Shown here: one piece after another, positions 1 through 8,722 of the stretch
Layout of the letters: every line of letters starts with the position of its first letter
Position numbering within the stretch: position 1 is the stretch's first letter
NCBI RefSeq assembly: GCF_014650675.1
Contig: NZ_BMVK01000001.1
Location: 868,001-932,000, forward strand
Direction: 5' to 3'
From: Streptomyces anulatus
GTDB lineage: Bacteria; Actinomycetota; Actinomycetes; Streptomycetales; Streptomycetaceae
Length of the DNA: 64,000 bases
The notes under the pieces: model-generated
What the model saw: the letters and a program-made list of their open reading frames with translations, nothing else
Databases searched by the model: none
Told to the model about the DNA's origin: nothing
Position numbers and translations under genes: made by a program

Positions 1-8
1 AGCTGACC

Positions 9-57
9 GTACGGGAACGGGCCCGCCCCCGCGGAGGGAGCGGGCCCGTTCCCGTAC
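9..57 (-). terminator. Intrinsic terminator hairpin after the phoH-ybeY operon
   Basis: Perfect 18-bp inverted repeat: arm 9-26 (GTACGGGAACGGGCCCGC) pairs with 40-57 around a 13-nt loop. It lies 23 nt beyond the stop of the last minus-strand gene. There is no long U-run, as is common for Streptomyces terminators. Confidence 0.8.
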
Positions 58-80
58 GCACTTCTTCTGGCGCAGCTCTT

Positions 81-434
81 CTACGGGCGGTCCAGCCGCA
101 GCCGCTCCGCCTTCGGGAGTCCGGCGACCACCAGGTCGTAGGAGTCCTCGACCATCTCGCGCAGCAGCCGGTCCGGGACGCCGGAGACGGTGACCGTGTT
201 CCAGTGGCGCTTGTTCATGTGCCAGCCGGGCACGATCGCGGGGTGCGTCCCGCGCAGCCGGATCGCCTCGTCGGGATCGCACTTGAGGTTGACGGTGAGC
301 GGCTGTCCGTCCAGGGCGGTGAGGGCGAACATCTTGCCGAGCACCTTGAAGACGGAGGTCTCCGGGCCGAACGGGAACTCCTCCACGCTCGCGTTGAACT
401 CCAGGCAGAAGGCCCGCAGCCGCTCCGGCGTCAT
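81..434 (-). CDS. MmcQ/YjbR family protein
   Basis: A 117-residue protein with the features of the MmcQ/YjbR (CyaY-like fold) family: N-terminal RLRAFCLEFNASVEEFPFG, a central lysine-containing strand (LTVNLKCDPDEA) and the C-terminal W-N-T-V motif (KRHWNTVTVSG) followed by an MVEDSYDLV helix. Members are often called DNA-binding by structural analogy, but no biochemical role is settled. The ATG overlaps the upstream stop as ATGA, so it is translationally coupled to the CBS-domain gene and is the last gene of the phoH operon. Family assignment is firm; function is unknown. Confidence 0.85.
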   Translation of the reverse strand: MTPERLRAFCLEFNASVEEFPFGPETSVFKVLGKMFALTALDGQPLTVNLKCDPDEAIRLRGTHPAIVPGWHMNKRHWNTVTVSGVPDRLLREMVEDSYDLVVAGLPKAERLRLDRP

Positions 435-1729
435 TCCGCTTCCTTCTCCTCGGTCTCCTGGTGCTCCGGCTCCACGAGCACCGTGACGATCTTGTTCCGG
501 CGGCCCGCGGGGGATTCCGCGGTGAGCCGGAGCCTACGGCCGTCGGGCAGCTCGACGGGCGCGGACGCACCGGCGATCGGGACCCGGCCGAGCGCCTTGG
601 CGAGCAGACCGCCGACGGTCTCCACGTCCTCGTCGTCGTACTCGTCGAGGCCGAAGAGGTCGCCGAGGTCCCCGATGTCGAGCCGGGCGGTGACCCGGTA
701 GCAGCCGTTCTCCAGCTCCTGGACGGGCGGCAGCTCCCGGTCGTACTCGTCGGTGATCTCGCCGACGATCTCCTCCAGGATGTCCTCGATGGTGACGATG
801 CCCGCGGTGCCGCCGTACTCGTCGATGACGACCGCGACATGGCTGCGGTCCTGCTGCATCTCGCGCAGCAGGTCCCCGGCGTTCTTGGTGTCGGGGACGA
901 AGGCGGCGGGGCGCATCGCGGTGGAGACGGGGTCGGCCTCGGACTCGCGGTTGATGTGCGTCTTGCGGACCAGGTCCTTGAGGTAGACGATCCCGACGAC
1001 GTCGTCCTCGTTCTCGCCGGTGACCGGGATCCGGGAGAAGCCGGAGCGCAGGGCGAGGGTGAGGGCCTGGCGGATCGTCTTGTAGCGCTCGATGGAGACC
1101 AGGTCGGTGCGCGGCACCATGACCTCGCGGACCAGCGTGTCGCCCAGCTCGAAGACGGAGTGCACCATGCGGCGCTCGTCGTCCTCGATGAGCGACTCCG
1201 CCTCGGCGAGGTCGACCATGGCGCGCAGCTCGGCCTCGCTGGCGAACGGGCCCTTGCGGAACCCCTTGCCCGGGGTCAGCGCGTTGCCGACGAGGATCAG
1301 CAGCTGCGGGATCGGCCCCATGATCCTGGCCAGCGGCAGCAGGACGTACGCCGCCGCCGTGGCCGTGTTCAGCGGGTGCTGGCGGCCGATGGTGCGCGGG
1401 GAGACGCCGATGGCGACGTAGCTGACGAGCACCATCACGCCCATCGCGACGGCCAGCGCCTCCCAGGTCTCGGGCAGTTCCTGGAGGCAGGCATAGGTGA
1501 CGAGGACGCCGGCCGACATCTCGCAGGCGACCCGCACCAGCAGGGCGACGTTGAGATAGCGGGTCGGGTCGGCCGCGATCTGCGCCAGCTTCGCGCTGCC
1601 GCGCCGGCCGGACCTGACCGCCTCGTCCGCCCGGAAGCTGGAGGTGCGGGCGATACCGGCCTCCGCGCAGGCGGCCAGCCAGCCGACGACGACCAGCAGC
1701 ACGGCCCCGGTGATCAGGGGCGCGCTCAC
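431..1729 (-). CDS. CorC/HlyC-type membrane protein (DUF21, CBS pair, CorC_HlyC)
   Basis: A 432-residue integral membrane protein. Residues 1-150 hold four hydrophobic segments of the DUF21/CNNM type (about 4-22, 59-80, 92-112 and 120-150). A cytoplasmic CBS pair begins near residue 197 ([13 protein letters not shown], then the second repeat with [20 protein letters not shown]), followed by a CorC_HlyC domain (about 330-415). Relatives are called hemolysin-like or magnesium/cobalt efflux accessory proteins; CNNM-type relatives move Mg2+. It starts at GTG in a GTGA overlap with ybeY, so the two are co-translated. A link to ribosome maturation is suggested only by the operon; ion transport is the family-based guess. 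Confidence 0.9.
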   Translation of the reverse strand: MSAPLITGAVLLVVVGWLAACAEAGIARTSSFRADEAVRSGRRGSAKLAQIAADPTRYLNVALLVRVACEMSAGVLVTYACLQELPETWEALAVAMGVMVLVSYVAIGVSPRTIGRQHPLNTATAAAYVLLPLARIMGPIPQLLILVGNALTPGKGFRKGPFASEAELRAMVDLAEAESLIEDDERRMVHSVFELGDTLVREVMVPRTDLVSIERYKTIRQALTLALRSGFSRIPVTGENEDDVVGIVYLKDLVRKTHINRESEADPVSTAMRPAAFVPDTKNAGDLLREMQQDRSHVAVVIDEYGGTAGIVTIEDILEEIVGEITDEYDRELPPVQELENGCYRVTARLDIGDLGDLFGLDEYDDEDVETVGGLLAKALGRVPIAGASAPVELPDGRRLRLTAESPAGRRNKIVTVLVEPEHQETEEKEAE

Positions 1730-2223
1730 GAGACGGTGGGGGCGGGGGACGCGCCGGTGAGCCCGTGCTCCCCGCGCCAGCCGTCCACGATGGCGGCCTG
1801 GAGACCGAACATCTCGGCCTTCTCGTCCGGCTCCTCGTGGTCGTACCCCAGCAGGTGCAGCACTCCGTGGACGGTCAGGAGCTGGAGCTCCTCGTCCATG
1901 GAGTGCTGCGTCGGGGCCTCTTCGCCCTGCTTCTTCGCGACCTCCGGGCAGAGCACGATGTCACCGAGGAGCCCCTGCGGGGGCTCCTCGTCGTCCTTGG
2001 CCGGCGGACGCAGCTCGTCCATCGGGAAGGACATGACATCGGTCGGACCGGGAAGGTCCATCCACTGGATGTGCAGCTGCTCCATGGCGTCGGTGTCCAC
2101 CACGATCACCGAGAGCTCGGACAGCGGGTGGATCCGCATCCGGGCCAGTGCGTAGCGGGCGATGTCGAGGATCGCCTGCTCGTCGACCTCGGTTCCGGAC
2201 TCGTTGTTGACGTCGATCGACAT
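1726..2223 (-). CDS. ybeY: Endoribonuclease YbeY (16S rRNA maturation)
   Basis: A 165-residue zinc-dependent single-strand endoribonuclease of the UPF0054 family, needed for 16S rRNA 3'-end maturation and 70S quality control. The zinc motif H-x3-H-x5-H is complete as [11 protein letters not shown] (His119, His123, His129). The N-terminal [15 protein letters not shown] segment and the [13 protein letters not shown] loop also fit the family. ATG at 2223 lies 12 nt after the phoH stop; phoH-ybeY is the standard bacterial arrangement. Length and motifs are normal. Confidence 0.96.
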   Translation of the reverse strand: MSIDVNNESGTEVDEQAILDIARYALARMRIHPLSELSVIVVDTDAMEQLHIQWMDLPGPTDVMSFPMDELRPPAKDDEEPPQGLLGDIVLCPEVAKKQGEEAPTQHSMDEELQLLTVHGVLHLLGYDHEEPDEKAEMFGLQAAIVDGWRGEHGLTGASPAPTVS

Positions 2224-2235
2224 GGTGCGCTGCGA

Positions 2236-3300
2236 CTACTTCCCTTTACGGCGGTCGCGTCGGCCGTCTTCGCGGCCTTCCGCCTGACCGTCCTGCTGAC
2301 CGTTTCGGCTGTCGTACTTCTCGTACGCGTCGACGATACGGCCGACGAGCTTGTGCCGGACGACATCCTGGGAGGTGAGCCGGGAGAAGTGCACGTCGTC
2401 CAGGCCCTCCAGGATGTCCTGGACCTGGCGCAGCCCGCTCTTGGTTCCGCTCGGCAGGTCGACCTGGGTGACGTCACCGGTGATGACGATCTTGGAGTCG
2501 AAGCCGAGGCGGGTGAGGAACATCTTCATCTGCTCGGCGCTGGTGTTCTGCGCCTCGTCGAGGATGATGAACGCGTCGTTGAGCGTGCGACCACGCATGT
2601 ACGCCAGCGGCGCGACCTCGATCGTGCCCGCCGCCATCAGCCGCGGGATCGAGTCGGGGTCGAGCATGTCGTGCAGGGCGTCGTAGAGCGGGCGCAGATA
2701 CGGGTCGATCTTGTCGAACAGGGTGCCCGGCAGGAAACCGAGCCGCTCCCCCGCCTCGACCGCGGGCCGGGTCAGGATGATCCGGCTGACCTGCTTGGAC
2801 TGGAGCGCCTGGACGGCCTTGGCCATGGCGAGATAGGTCTTGCCCGTACCGGCGGGACCGATGCCGAACACGATCGTGTGCTGGTCGATCGCGTCGACGT
2901 ACCGCTTCTGGTTGAGCGTCTTGGGGCGGATGGTGCGACCGCGGTTGGAGAGGATGTTCTGCGTGAGCACCTCGGCAGGCGTCTCACCCTGAGGGTCTCC
3001 CAGCCCGTCGGCGGCCGCCCTGAGCATGGCGATCGACCGTTCCACTGCGTCCTCCGTCATCGGCGCTCCGGTGCGGAGCACGAGCATCATCTCGTCGAAC
3101 AGGCGTTGGATGAGAGCGACATCGGCGGCCTCGCCCGTGGCACTGATCTCGTTGCCCCGGACATGGATGTCGGCCGCCGGGAAAGCCTCTTCGATCACGC
3201 GCAACAGCGAGTCACCCGATCCCAGGAGCATCACCATGGGGTGTGCGGCCGGGATCCTGATCTGGGCACGCGCCTGCGGCTGTGTGGGTGTCTGAGTCAT
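2236..3300 (-). CDS. phoH: PhoH-family ATPase (PhoH-like, with KH-type N-domain)
   Basis: A cytoplasmic PhoH-like P-loop ATPase, 354 residues from the chosen start. Walker A is GPAGTGKT near residues 149-156, Walker B is IILDEAQN, and further motifs ([33 protein letters not shown]) match PhoH/PhoL proteins thought to act in RNA metabolism with YbeY. The N-terminal portion (about 25-110) has the KH-like region of this subfamily. I chose ATG 3300 (MTQTPTQP) because the extra 24 codons upstream look non-coding. It is first in the phoH-ybeY-CorC-MmcQ operon. Confidence 0.93.
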   Translation of the reverse strand: MTQTPTQPQARAQIRIPAAHPMVMLLGSGDSLLRVIEEAFPAADIHVRGNEISATGEAADVALIQRLFDEMMLVLRTGAPMTEDAVERSIAMLRAAADGLGDPQGETPAEVLTQNILSNRGRTIRPKTLNQKRYVDAIDQHTIVFGIGPAGTGKTYLAMAKAVQALQSKQVSRIILTRPAVEAGERLGFLPGTLFDKIDPYLRPLYDALHDMLDPDSIPRLMAAGTIEVAPLAYMRGRTLNDAFIILDEAQNTSAEQMKMFLTRLGFDSKIVITGDVTQVDLPSGTKSGLRQVQDILEGLDDVHFSRLTSQDVVRHKLVGRIVDAYEKYDSRNGQQDGQAEGREDGRRDRRKGK

Positions 3301-3442
3301 GGGCCGGCCCTCGGGCCTGCACATACCTCCCGTTGCAGGGTTCTCGCTGCTCGACAACCTCCGGATTACCAAGCCTACGACCTGGCGGTGACAACGCAGA
3401 GTGCTTTTACCGCCCGTGTGTGCGATGCGCGCCCGCGCCCGC

Positions 3443-4564
3443 TCATTGGCGGAACCCGATCGTGGGCACCGCGCGCCGCAGCGGCCAGGCGCGGGCCGTG
3501 GTGGGCAGGAGGTCGTCCAGGAAGGCGTAGCGCTCCAGGGCGGCGGGATCCTGGCTCGCGCAGGTGCGGATCAGCTGCCACCAGGCGGCGACCTCGGCCC
3601 AGCCGGGGGCGGAGAGGGAGCCGCCGAACTCCTGGACCGAGAGGGCGGCGGTGAGCCCGGCGAAGGCGAGCCGGTCGGCGAGCGGCCAGTCGGCGAGGGT
3701 GCCGGTCACGAAGCCGGCGACGAAGACGTCCCCGGCGCCGGTGGGGTCGAGCGCCTCCACCTCGATGGCGGGCACGGCCGCGGCGGCGCCGGTGCGGCCG
3801 TCGACGGCGTACGCGCCCTCGGCGCCCAGGGTGACCACGGCGAGCGGGACGCGTTCGGCGAGCGCGTGTGCGGCGGCGCGCGGGCAGTCCGTGCGGGTGT
3901 AGCGCATCGCCTCCTCGGCGTTGGGCAGGAACGCCTCGCAGTGCGCCAGGTCGGGCAGGGCGTCCAGGTCCCAGCGGCCGGTCTCGTCCCAGCCGACGTC
4001 GGCGAAGATCAGCGCGCCGTTGCGGGCGGCGGTGGCCACCCAGGGCTCGCTCCGGCCCGGGGCGAGCGAGGCGATGGCGGCACGGGCGCGCGGAGGGCAG
4101 TGCGGGAAGGCCGGGGCGGGGGCTGCGGCGGGGGCTGCGGCGGGGGCTGCGGTCGGAGCGGGTGCCTCGTGGCCGTGCGAGACCATCGTGCGCTCGCCCT
4201 CGTACGCCATGGAGACGGTGACCGGGGAGTGCCAGCCGGGAACGGTGTGCGACATCGACAGGTCGATGCCCTCGCCCTGTTCGAGGGCGTCCCAGCAGTA
4301 CTCCCCGTAGTGGTCGTCGCCGAAAGCGGCGGCGAGGGAGGTGCGCAGGCCGAGGCGGGCGAGGGCGGTGGCCATGTTGGCGACGCCGCCGGGGCTGGAA
4401 CCCATCCCCCGGGCCCAGGACTCGGTGCCGCGCACGGGGGCGCTGTCCAGGCCGGTGAAGATGATGTCGAGGAAGACCGGGCCCGTCAGGAAGACGTCGC
4501 AGGCGGGGTCCCGGGGGGCGCGCAGCGCCTGTAGCGGGTCGATGCCCGGAGTGTCTGTGCTCAC
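3443..4564 (-). CDS. PfkB-family carbohydrate kinase
   Basis: A 373-residue ribokinase-fold sugar or nucleoside kinase. The N-terminal substrate signature GGVANMATALARLG and the C-terminal anion-hole/catalytic signature DPTGAGDVFVAGF (about 272-284, Asp base in GAGD) are intact. GTG 4564 is preceded by GGGAG at good spacing. Unusually, an Ala/Pro-rich insertion of about 30 residues (APAAAPAAAPAP) sits in mid-protein and is encoded by a 12-bp tandem repeat. The substrate cannot be read from the sequence. It is transcribed alone, divergent from the MFS gene at 4978. Confidence 0.88.
   Translation of the reverse strand: MSTDTPGIDPLQALRAPRDPACDVFLTGPVFLDIIFTGLDSAPVRGTESWARGMGSSPGGVANMATALARLGLRTSLAAAFGDDHYGEYCWDALEQGEGIDLSMSHTVPGWHSPVTVSMAYEGERTMVSHGHEAPAPTAAPAAAPAAAPAPAFPHCPPRARAAIASLAPGRSEPWVATAARNGALIFADVGWDETGRWDLDALPDLAHCEAFLPNAEEAMRYTRTDCPRAAAHALAERVPLAVVTLGAEGAYAVDGRTGAAAAVPAIEVEALDPTGAGDVFVAGFVTGTLADWPLADRLAFAGLTAALSVQEFGGSLSAPGWAEVAAWWQLIRTCASQDPAALERYAFLDDLLPTTARAWPLRRAVPTIGFRQ
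4116..4151 (-). repeat. 12-bp tandem repeat x3 inside the PfkB kinase gene
   Basis: Three exact copies of GCGGGGGCTGCG in a row. Read on the coding (minus) strand they give an Ala/Pro-rich linker and keep the reading frame. This is a possible variable-number repeat. Confidence 0.85.
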
Positions 4565-4687
4565 CGTGCGCTCCCGGTGTCGTGCGGCGGATCTCGGCCG
4601 GATCCGGACCGTGTGAGATGCGGCCAGTCTGCCCGATACGCCCGGGCGAACGCAGTGTCCACGCCCATGTGTTCGCAGCACGCCTGA

Positions 4688-4732
4688 CCTGCATAAACAT
4701 GCGCTAATACCCGGGGTTCGCCTGCATAAACA
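4688..4732. promoter_or_regulatory. Paired direct repeat CCTGCATAAACA (candidate operator)
   Basis: Exact 12-mers at 4688-4699 and 4721-4732, 33 bp apart (about three helical turns), so two bound proteins would lie on one DNA face. The first copy extends into the inverted repeat GCAT-AAAC-ATGC. It somewhat resembles an ARG box, but the pairing distance differs from classical ArgR sites. The regulator is unknown. Confidence 0.4.
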
Positions 4733-4776
4733 CATAAGTGGCCCAGATCACAGCGGGGCGACTTCCGGGGAGCCGG

Positions 4777-4784
4777 AAGCGCTT
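4777..4784. promoter_or_regulatory. Possible LacI-family operator core
   Basis: The sequence GGAAGCGCTTGA contains the palindrome AAGCGCTT, the kind of centre used by many LacI-family sugar regulators in actinomycetes. It lies between a sugar kinase and a transporter. The match is short, so the assignment is weak. Confidence 0.25.
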
Positions 4785-4977
4785 GATACAAATTGCCCCG
4801 CGAGCACCTTCGGGGGACCTTCTCCGACGAGAGCCGCATATCTCAGCATTCCGCTGTAAACCCCCGTCGTACCCGCGTGCCGTCGCCTGCCTTCGCATGC
4901 GCCGCTCGCTCCGCTGTGCCCCGCTCCACCCCTCCCCCTCCCCCCCTGCCTGCTCAGGCATGTCTTCAGGAACGCCC

Positions 4978-6339
4978 ATGCCCTCGCGCCCTGGTGCCGC
5001 GTGGCCCCTGGTGGCCGTGTTCACCGCCGGTTACCTCGCCTCCTACCTGCTTCCCACCATCGTCGGCCGGCTCAGCGCCCAACTGGGGCTGAGTCCCGCC
5101 CAGGCGGGCCTGGTCGGCAGCGCCCTGCTCCTCAGCTCGGCCGGCGCCGGATTCTCCCTGGCGGGCCGGGTCGAGCGGTACGGGGCACGCACCCCCGCCC
5201 GCGTCGGACTGGTGCTGGCCGCCATCGGCTACGGCTGGGCCGCGCTCGCCGGGTCCGTGCCGCTGGTGGTGCTCGGTGTCGTGGTCGGCGGATTCGGCTC
5301 CGGCACGGCGACAGCGGTCGCCGCGGCCGGGATCGCCGCGCGGCGCGACCCGCACCGGACGTCCTCGCTCGGGCTGCTCACCGTGTCCGCCACCGCGGGC
5401 GTCCTCTACCTGACGATTCCTCACCTGGGTGGCGGCCACCGGCTTCCGTTCGCCGCGATCGCCCTGGTCGCCCTGCTCGTCTGGCCCGCGACCGCCCGGC
5501 TCGGCGGGGCGACGACGGCCGGGGAGACCGCCTCGCCCATCGTCGGCCGGCTCCCGCACCGCCGCTCCGGGCTCGTCCTGGCGGGCGGCATGCTGGTCTG
5601 GTCCATGGCGCAGAACGCGCTGTGGGGCGTGAGCAGCCGTATCGGCGTGGTCCAGGCGGGACTGTCCGAGGTCACCGTCGGCGCGGTGTTCGCCGCCGCG
5701 CTCGGCGCGGGTCTGCTCGGTGTGACGGGCGCCGGGCTGCTCGGGGCGCGGCTCGGCCGGGCGGTGCCGATCGGGCTGGGGACCGTGGTCATCGCGGCGA
5801 GCATCGTGCTCAGCTCCTCGGCCCGGGATCTCGGATCGTTCGCGACCGGGGAGATCATGTGGAACACCGTCTACCCGGTGGTCCTCTCCTACCTCATCGG
5901 CCTGGCCGCCTCCCTGGACGTGCGCGGCCGCTGGGCGGTGCTGGCGGGCTCCGCCTCCTCCGTGGGGGTGGCCTGCGGTCCGCTGCTGGGCAGCGTGCTC
6001 TCCGAGGAGGCCGGCTATCCGGCGATGGGGCTGGTCCTGGGGGCGGCCACCCTGCTGGTCGCCGCCCCGGTGACCGCCGTGGCGCTGCACACCGGCGGCC
6101 GTCCGCTGGTGCCCGGTTCGGTGCGCCGTCGCGGTGGCGCCCCGGCCGCCCTGCTCGCCGCCACCACCGGGAGCCTGTCCGGTGCGGTGCCGAAGCTCGG
6201 CTCACCGGAGCAGGCCGTCACGGAGCTGCGGGTACCCGCCCTGCGGCGCGGGCGGCTGGTGCGCAGCGCGATCCGGACGGCCGGTCCGGACGGCGGTTCC
6301 GGTCAGTCGAACGCGTACGCCTCGACCTCGGACAGGTAG
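4978..6339 (+). CDS. MFS transporter
   Basis: A 453-residue polytopic membrane protein with about twelve hydrophobic segments in two halves and the usual short cytoplasmic basic loop (GRVERYGARTPAR) after helix 2. ATG 4978 is preferred over ATG 4960 because AGGA lies at normal distance before it. The substrate is not deducible. The last ~60 residues after the final helix are polar and probably disordered. Its 3' end overlaps the convergent adenine deaminase gene by 37 nt. Confidence 0.85.
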   Translation: MPSRPGAAWPLVAVFTAGYLASYLLPTIVGRLSAQLGLSPAQAGLVGSALLLSSAGAGFSLAGRVERYGARTPARVGLVLAAIGYGWAALAGSVPLVVLGVVVGGFGSGTATAVAAAGIAARRDPHRTSSLGLLTVSATAGVLYLTIPHLGGGHRLPFAAIALVALLVWPATARLGGATTAGETASPIVGRLPHRRSGLVLAGGMLVWSMAQNALWGVSSRIGVVQAGLSEVTVGAVFAAALGAGLLGVTGAGLLGARLGRAVPIGLGTVVIAASIVLSSSARDLGSFATGEIMWNTVYPVVLSYLIGLAASLDVRGRWAVLAGSASSVGVACGPLLGSVLSEEAGYPAMGLVLGAATLLVAAPVTAVALHTGGRPLVPGSVRRRGGAPAALLAATTGSLSGAVPKLGSPEQAVTELRVPALRRGRLVRSAIRTAGPDGGSGQSNAYASTSDR

Positions 6340-7307
6340 CGCGCCCGGCGCTCCTCGTCGTGGTCGAGGAAGGCCGCCTCGAAAGAGTTGCGGGCCAGGG
6401 TGCGCAGTTGCTCCCGGTCCAGGGCGAGCGCGTCGCGGACGGCGTCGAAGTTGTCCCCGGCGTACCCGCCGAAGTAGGCGGGGTCGTCGGAGTTCACCGT
6501 GCACAGGAGTCCGGCGGCCATCATCCGCGGCAGCGGGTGGTCCTTGAGGGTGTCGACCGTGCGCAGCCTGACGTTGGACAGCGGACAGAGCGTGAGCGGC
6601 ACCCGGTCGGCGACCAGCCGCTCCACCAGCTCCGGGTCCTCCAGGCAGCGCAGTCCGTGGTCGATGCGCTCGACGCCGAGGACGTCCAGGGCCTCCCGGA
6701 TGTACTCCGGCGGGCCCTCCTCGCCCGCGTGGGCCACCTTGCGCAGGCCGAGTGCGGTGGCCGCCTCGTACACCTCGCGGAACTTGGCGGGCGGGTGGCC
6801 GACCTCGGCGGAGTCCAGGCCGATGGCGCTGATCCGGTGCAGATACGGCTTCGCCGCGTCCAGGGTGCCGAGGGCGGATTCGGCGGACAGGTCGCGCAGG
6901 AAGCACATGATCAGCTGGGTGGAGACGCCGTGGGTCTCCTCGCTGCGCTCCAGCGCCCGGCCGATCCCCTCGATGACGGTGCCGATGGGGACGCCCCGGG
7001 CGGTGTGGGCCTGCGGGTCGAAGAAGATCTCGGCGTGCCGGACGCCCTGGGCGGCGGCGCGGGCGAGGTAGGCGTCGACGAGTTCGGCGAAGTCCTCCTC
7101 GGTGCGCAGGACGGCCATCAGCGCGTAGTACAGGTCGAGGAAGGACTGGAGGTCCTCGAACCGGTAGGCGGCGCGCAGTTCGTCGGCGGTGGCGTAGGGC
7201 AGGGCCACCTCGTTGCGCTCCGCGAGAGCGAAGGCCAGCTCGGGTTCGAGGGTGCCTTCGATGTGGAGGTGGAGCTCTGCCTTGGGGAGGTGCACGGTGT
7301 CTCGCAA
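6303..7307 (-). CDS. Adenosine/adenine deaminase family; adenine deaminase most likely
   Basis: A 334-residue zinc-dependent TIM-barrel hydrolase. Metal ligands are His13 and His15 (ELHLHIEG), His193 (VAHAGEEGPPEYI) and the Asp pair near 273-275 (VNSDDPAYFGGY). The stretches SAEVGHPPAKF, AHAGEEGPPEYI, ERIDHG and NSDDPAYFGGY resemble, from memory, the Pseudomonas-type adenine deaminase (adenine to hypoxanthine) more closely than canonical adenosine deaminase. It would act in cytosolic purine salvage. It sits upstream of, but is probably not co-transcribed with, RNase Z. General annotation pipelines would probably call it adenosine deaminase. Confidence 0.85.
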   Translation of the reverse strand: MRDTVHLPKAELHLHIEGTLEPELAFALAERNEVALPYATADELRAAYRFEDLQSFLDLYYALMAVLRTEEDFAELVDAYLARAAAQGVRHAEIFFDPQAHTARGVPIGTVIEGIGRALERSEETHGVSTQLIMCFLRDLSAESALGTLDAAKPYLHRISAIGLDSAEVGHPPAKFREVYEAATALGLRKVAHAGEEGPPEYIREALDVLGVERIDHGLRCLEDPELVERLVADRVPLTLCPLSNVRLRTVDTLKDHPLPRMMAAGLLCTVNSDDPAYFGGYAGDNFDAVRDALALDREQLRTLARNSFEAAFLDHDEERRARYLSEVEAYAFD

Positions 7308-7340
7308 ACGGTGGTGCTGATGGGAAAACGCGGGGTCGGT

Positions 7341-8252
7341 TCAGTGGTGCCGGGTGGGGACCGGGACCCGGATCAGGTCCTGGGCGACGGTGAGTTCGCC
7401 GTCGAAGCCGGCGGCGCGGGCCTGGGTCTCGAAGAGCTCCGGGTCGCCGTAGCGCTGGGAGAAGTGGGTCAGCACGAGGTGGCGGACGCCCGACTCCTTC
7501 CCCACCCGGGCGGCCTGTCCGGCGGTCAGGTGCCCGTGGTCGGCGGCCAGCTTCTCGTCCTCGTCGAGGAAGGTCGACTCGATGACCAGCATGTCGCAGC
7601 CCTCGGCGAGGGCGTACACCCCGTCGCAGAGCCGGGTGTCCATGACGAACGCGAACCGCTGCCCGCGCCGTTCCTCGGAGACCTGCTCCAGGGTGACGCC
7701 GCCGAGGACGCCCTCGCGCTGGAGGCGGCCCACGTCCGGTCCGGCGATGCCGTGCTCCTTCAGCAGGGCGGGCAGCATGCGCCGGGTGTCGGGCTCGGTG
7801 AGGCGGTAGCCGTACGACTCGACGGGGTGCGAGAGCTTCCTGCTGTCCAGGGTGTACGCCGGGGCGGTGGCGAGGACCCCGCCGGCTCCGGCGACCGAGG
7901 CCTGGTTCAGCTCGACGGTCTCGCGGTAGGCGGTGGCGTACCGCAGCCGGTCGAAGAAGTGCTGCCCGCTCGCCGGGTAGTGCGCGGTCACCGGGTGCGG
8001 CACCTGGTCGAGGTTGATCCGCTGGATCACCCCGGCGAGCCCGAGGGAGTGGTCGCCGTGGAAGTGGGTGACGCAGATCCGGTGGATGTCGTGCGCGGCG
8101 ACCCCGGCCCGGAGCATCTGGCGCTGGGTGCCCTCGCCGGGATCGAAGAGGATGCCCTCGCCGTCCCAGCGCAGCAGATAGCCGTTGTGGTTGCGGTGCC
8201 GGGTGGGGACCTGGCTGGCGGTGCCGAGCACCACCAGCTCGCGTACGGACAT
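7341..8252 (-). CDS. rnz: Ribonuclease Z
   Basis: A 303-residue metallo-beta-lactamase-fold endonuclease that removes tRNA 3' trailers. The metal-binding motif HFHGDH is at residues 63-68, with the further ligand regions [10 protein letters not shown] and [10 protein letters not shown]. The N-terminal [22 protein letters not shown] and [14 protein letters not shown] are diagnostic of RNase Z. ATG 8252 gives the family length; upstream codons are HIT-gene shadow. It follows the HIT gene by 14 nt in the same operon. Confidence 0.95.
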   Translation of the reverse strand: MSVRELVVLGTASQVPTRHRNHNGYLLRWDGEGILFDPGEGTQRQMLRAGVAAHDIHRICVTHFHGDHSLGLAGVIQRINLDQVPHPVTAHYPASGQHFFDRLRYATAYRETVELNQASVAGAGGVLATAPAYTLDSRKLSHPVESYGYRLTEPDTRRMLPALLKEHGIAGPDVGRLQREGVLGGVTLEQVSEERRGQRFAFVMDTRLCDGVYALAEGCDMLVIESTFLDEDEKLAADHGHLTAGQAARVGKESGVRHLVLTHFSQRYGDPELFETQARAAGFDGELTVAQDLIRVPVPTRHH

Positions 8253-8266
8253 GGCGCGGGACTCCG

Positions 8267-8626
8267 TTATCCGGGGGGCCACTGGAGGCCGCGGCCGCCC
8301 AGGACGTGTGCGTGGGCGTGGAAGACGGTCTGGCCGGCGCCGGAGCCCGTGTTGAGGATGATCCGGTAGCCGCTGCCGTCGACCTTCTCGTCGGCGGCGA
8401 CCTCTCCGGCCTCGCGCAGGACGTCCGCGGCGATGAGCGGTTCGGCGGCGGCAAGGGTGGCCGCGTCCGGGTAGTGGACCTTCGGGATGACCAGGACGTG
8501 GGTCGGGGCCTGCGGGTTGATGTCGCGGAAGGCGACGGTGGTCTCGCTCTCGCGGACGATGGTCGCCGGGATCTCTCCCGAGACGATCTTGCAGAACAGG
8601 CAGTCGGACTGCGGCTCTCCCGCCAT
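8267..8626 (-). CDS. HIT (histidine triad) family nucleotide hydrolase
   Basis: A 119-residue HINT-type protein. The N-terminus has CLFC (9-12) and the C-terminal triad is His103-Ala-His105-Ala-His107-Val-Leu, the H-phi-H-phi-H-phi-phi motif that hydrolyses AMP-N/AMP-acyl conjugates. [20 protein letters not shown] is typical of bacterial HinT. ATG 8626 follows a good GAGGAGG ribosome site. It heads a two-gene operon with rnz; a 12-bp tandem repeat lies just upstream. Confidence 0.93.
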   Translation of the reverse strand: MAGEPQSDCLFCKIVSGEIPATIVRESETTVAFRDINPQAPTHVLVIPKVHYPDAATLAAAEPLIAADVLREAGEVAADEKVDGSGYRIILNTGSGAGQTVFHAHAHVLGGRGLQWPPG

Positions 8627-8665
8627 GGCCGGGCCTCCTCGTCGCTGGTGATCGGAACGTTCTCT

Positions 8666-8689
8666 GGTGATCAGTACGGTGATCAGTAC
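8666..8689. repeat. Tandem 12-bp repeat upstream of the HIT-rnz operon
   Basis: Two exact adjacent copies of GGTGATCAGTAC (8666-8677 and 8678-8689); a third partial GGTGATC is at 8647. Each copy contains the palindrome TGATCA. They lie 40-63 nt before the HIT start codon, where a promoter or operator would be. Confidence 0.6.
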
Positions 8690-8722
8690 AGGGGCATGCT
8701 ATCGCCGGACCCGGGGCCGGGT

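Larger units (their letters stand above)
4565..4977. other. Divergent intergenic region (PfkB kinase / MFS transporter)
   Basis: 413 nt with no supported gene. It must contain both divergent promoters. Visible elements are a repeated CCTGCATAAACA (4688 and 4721) and a LacI-type palindrome core AAGCGCTT (4777-4784). The local A+T content at 4690-4740 is higher than in the flanks, as expected for a promoter. Confidence 0.6.

Noticed and set aside
461-2155. Long open frame opposite the CorC and ybeY genes
   Set aside because: It follows third-position GC bias only; its protein is Asp/Val/Leu-rich with no domain, and both opposite genes are certain.
4966-6090. Long frame opposite the MFS gene
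   Set aside because: Gln/Gly/Arg-rich shadow with no hydrophobic or catalytic pattern.
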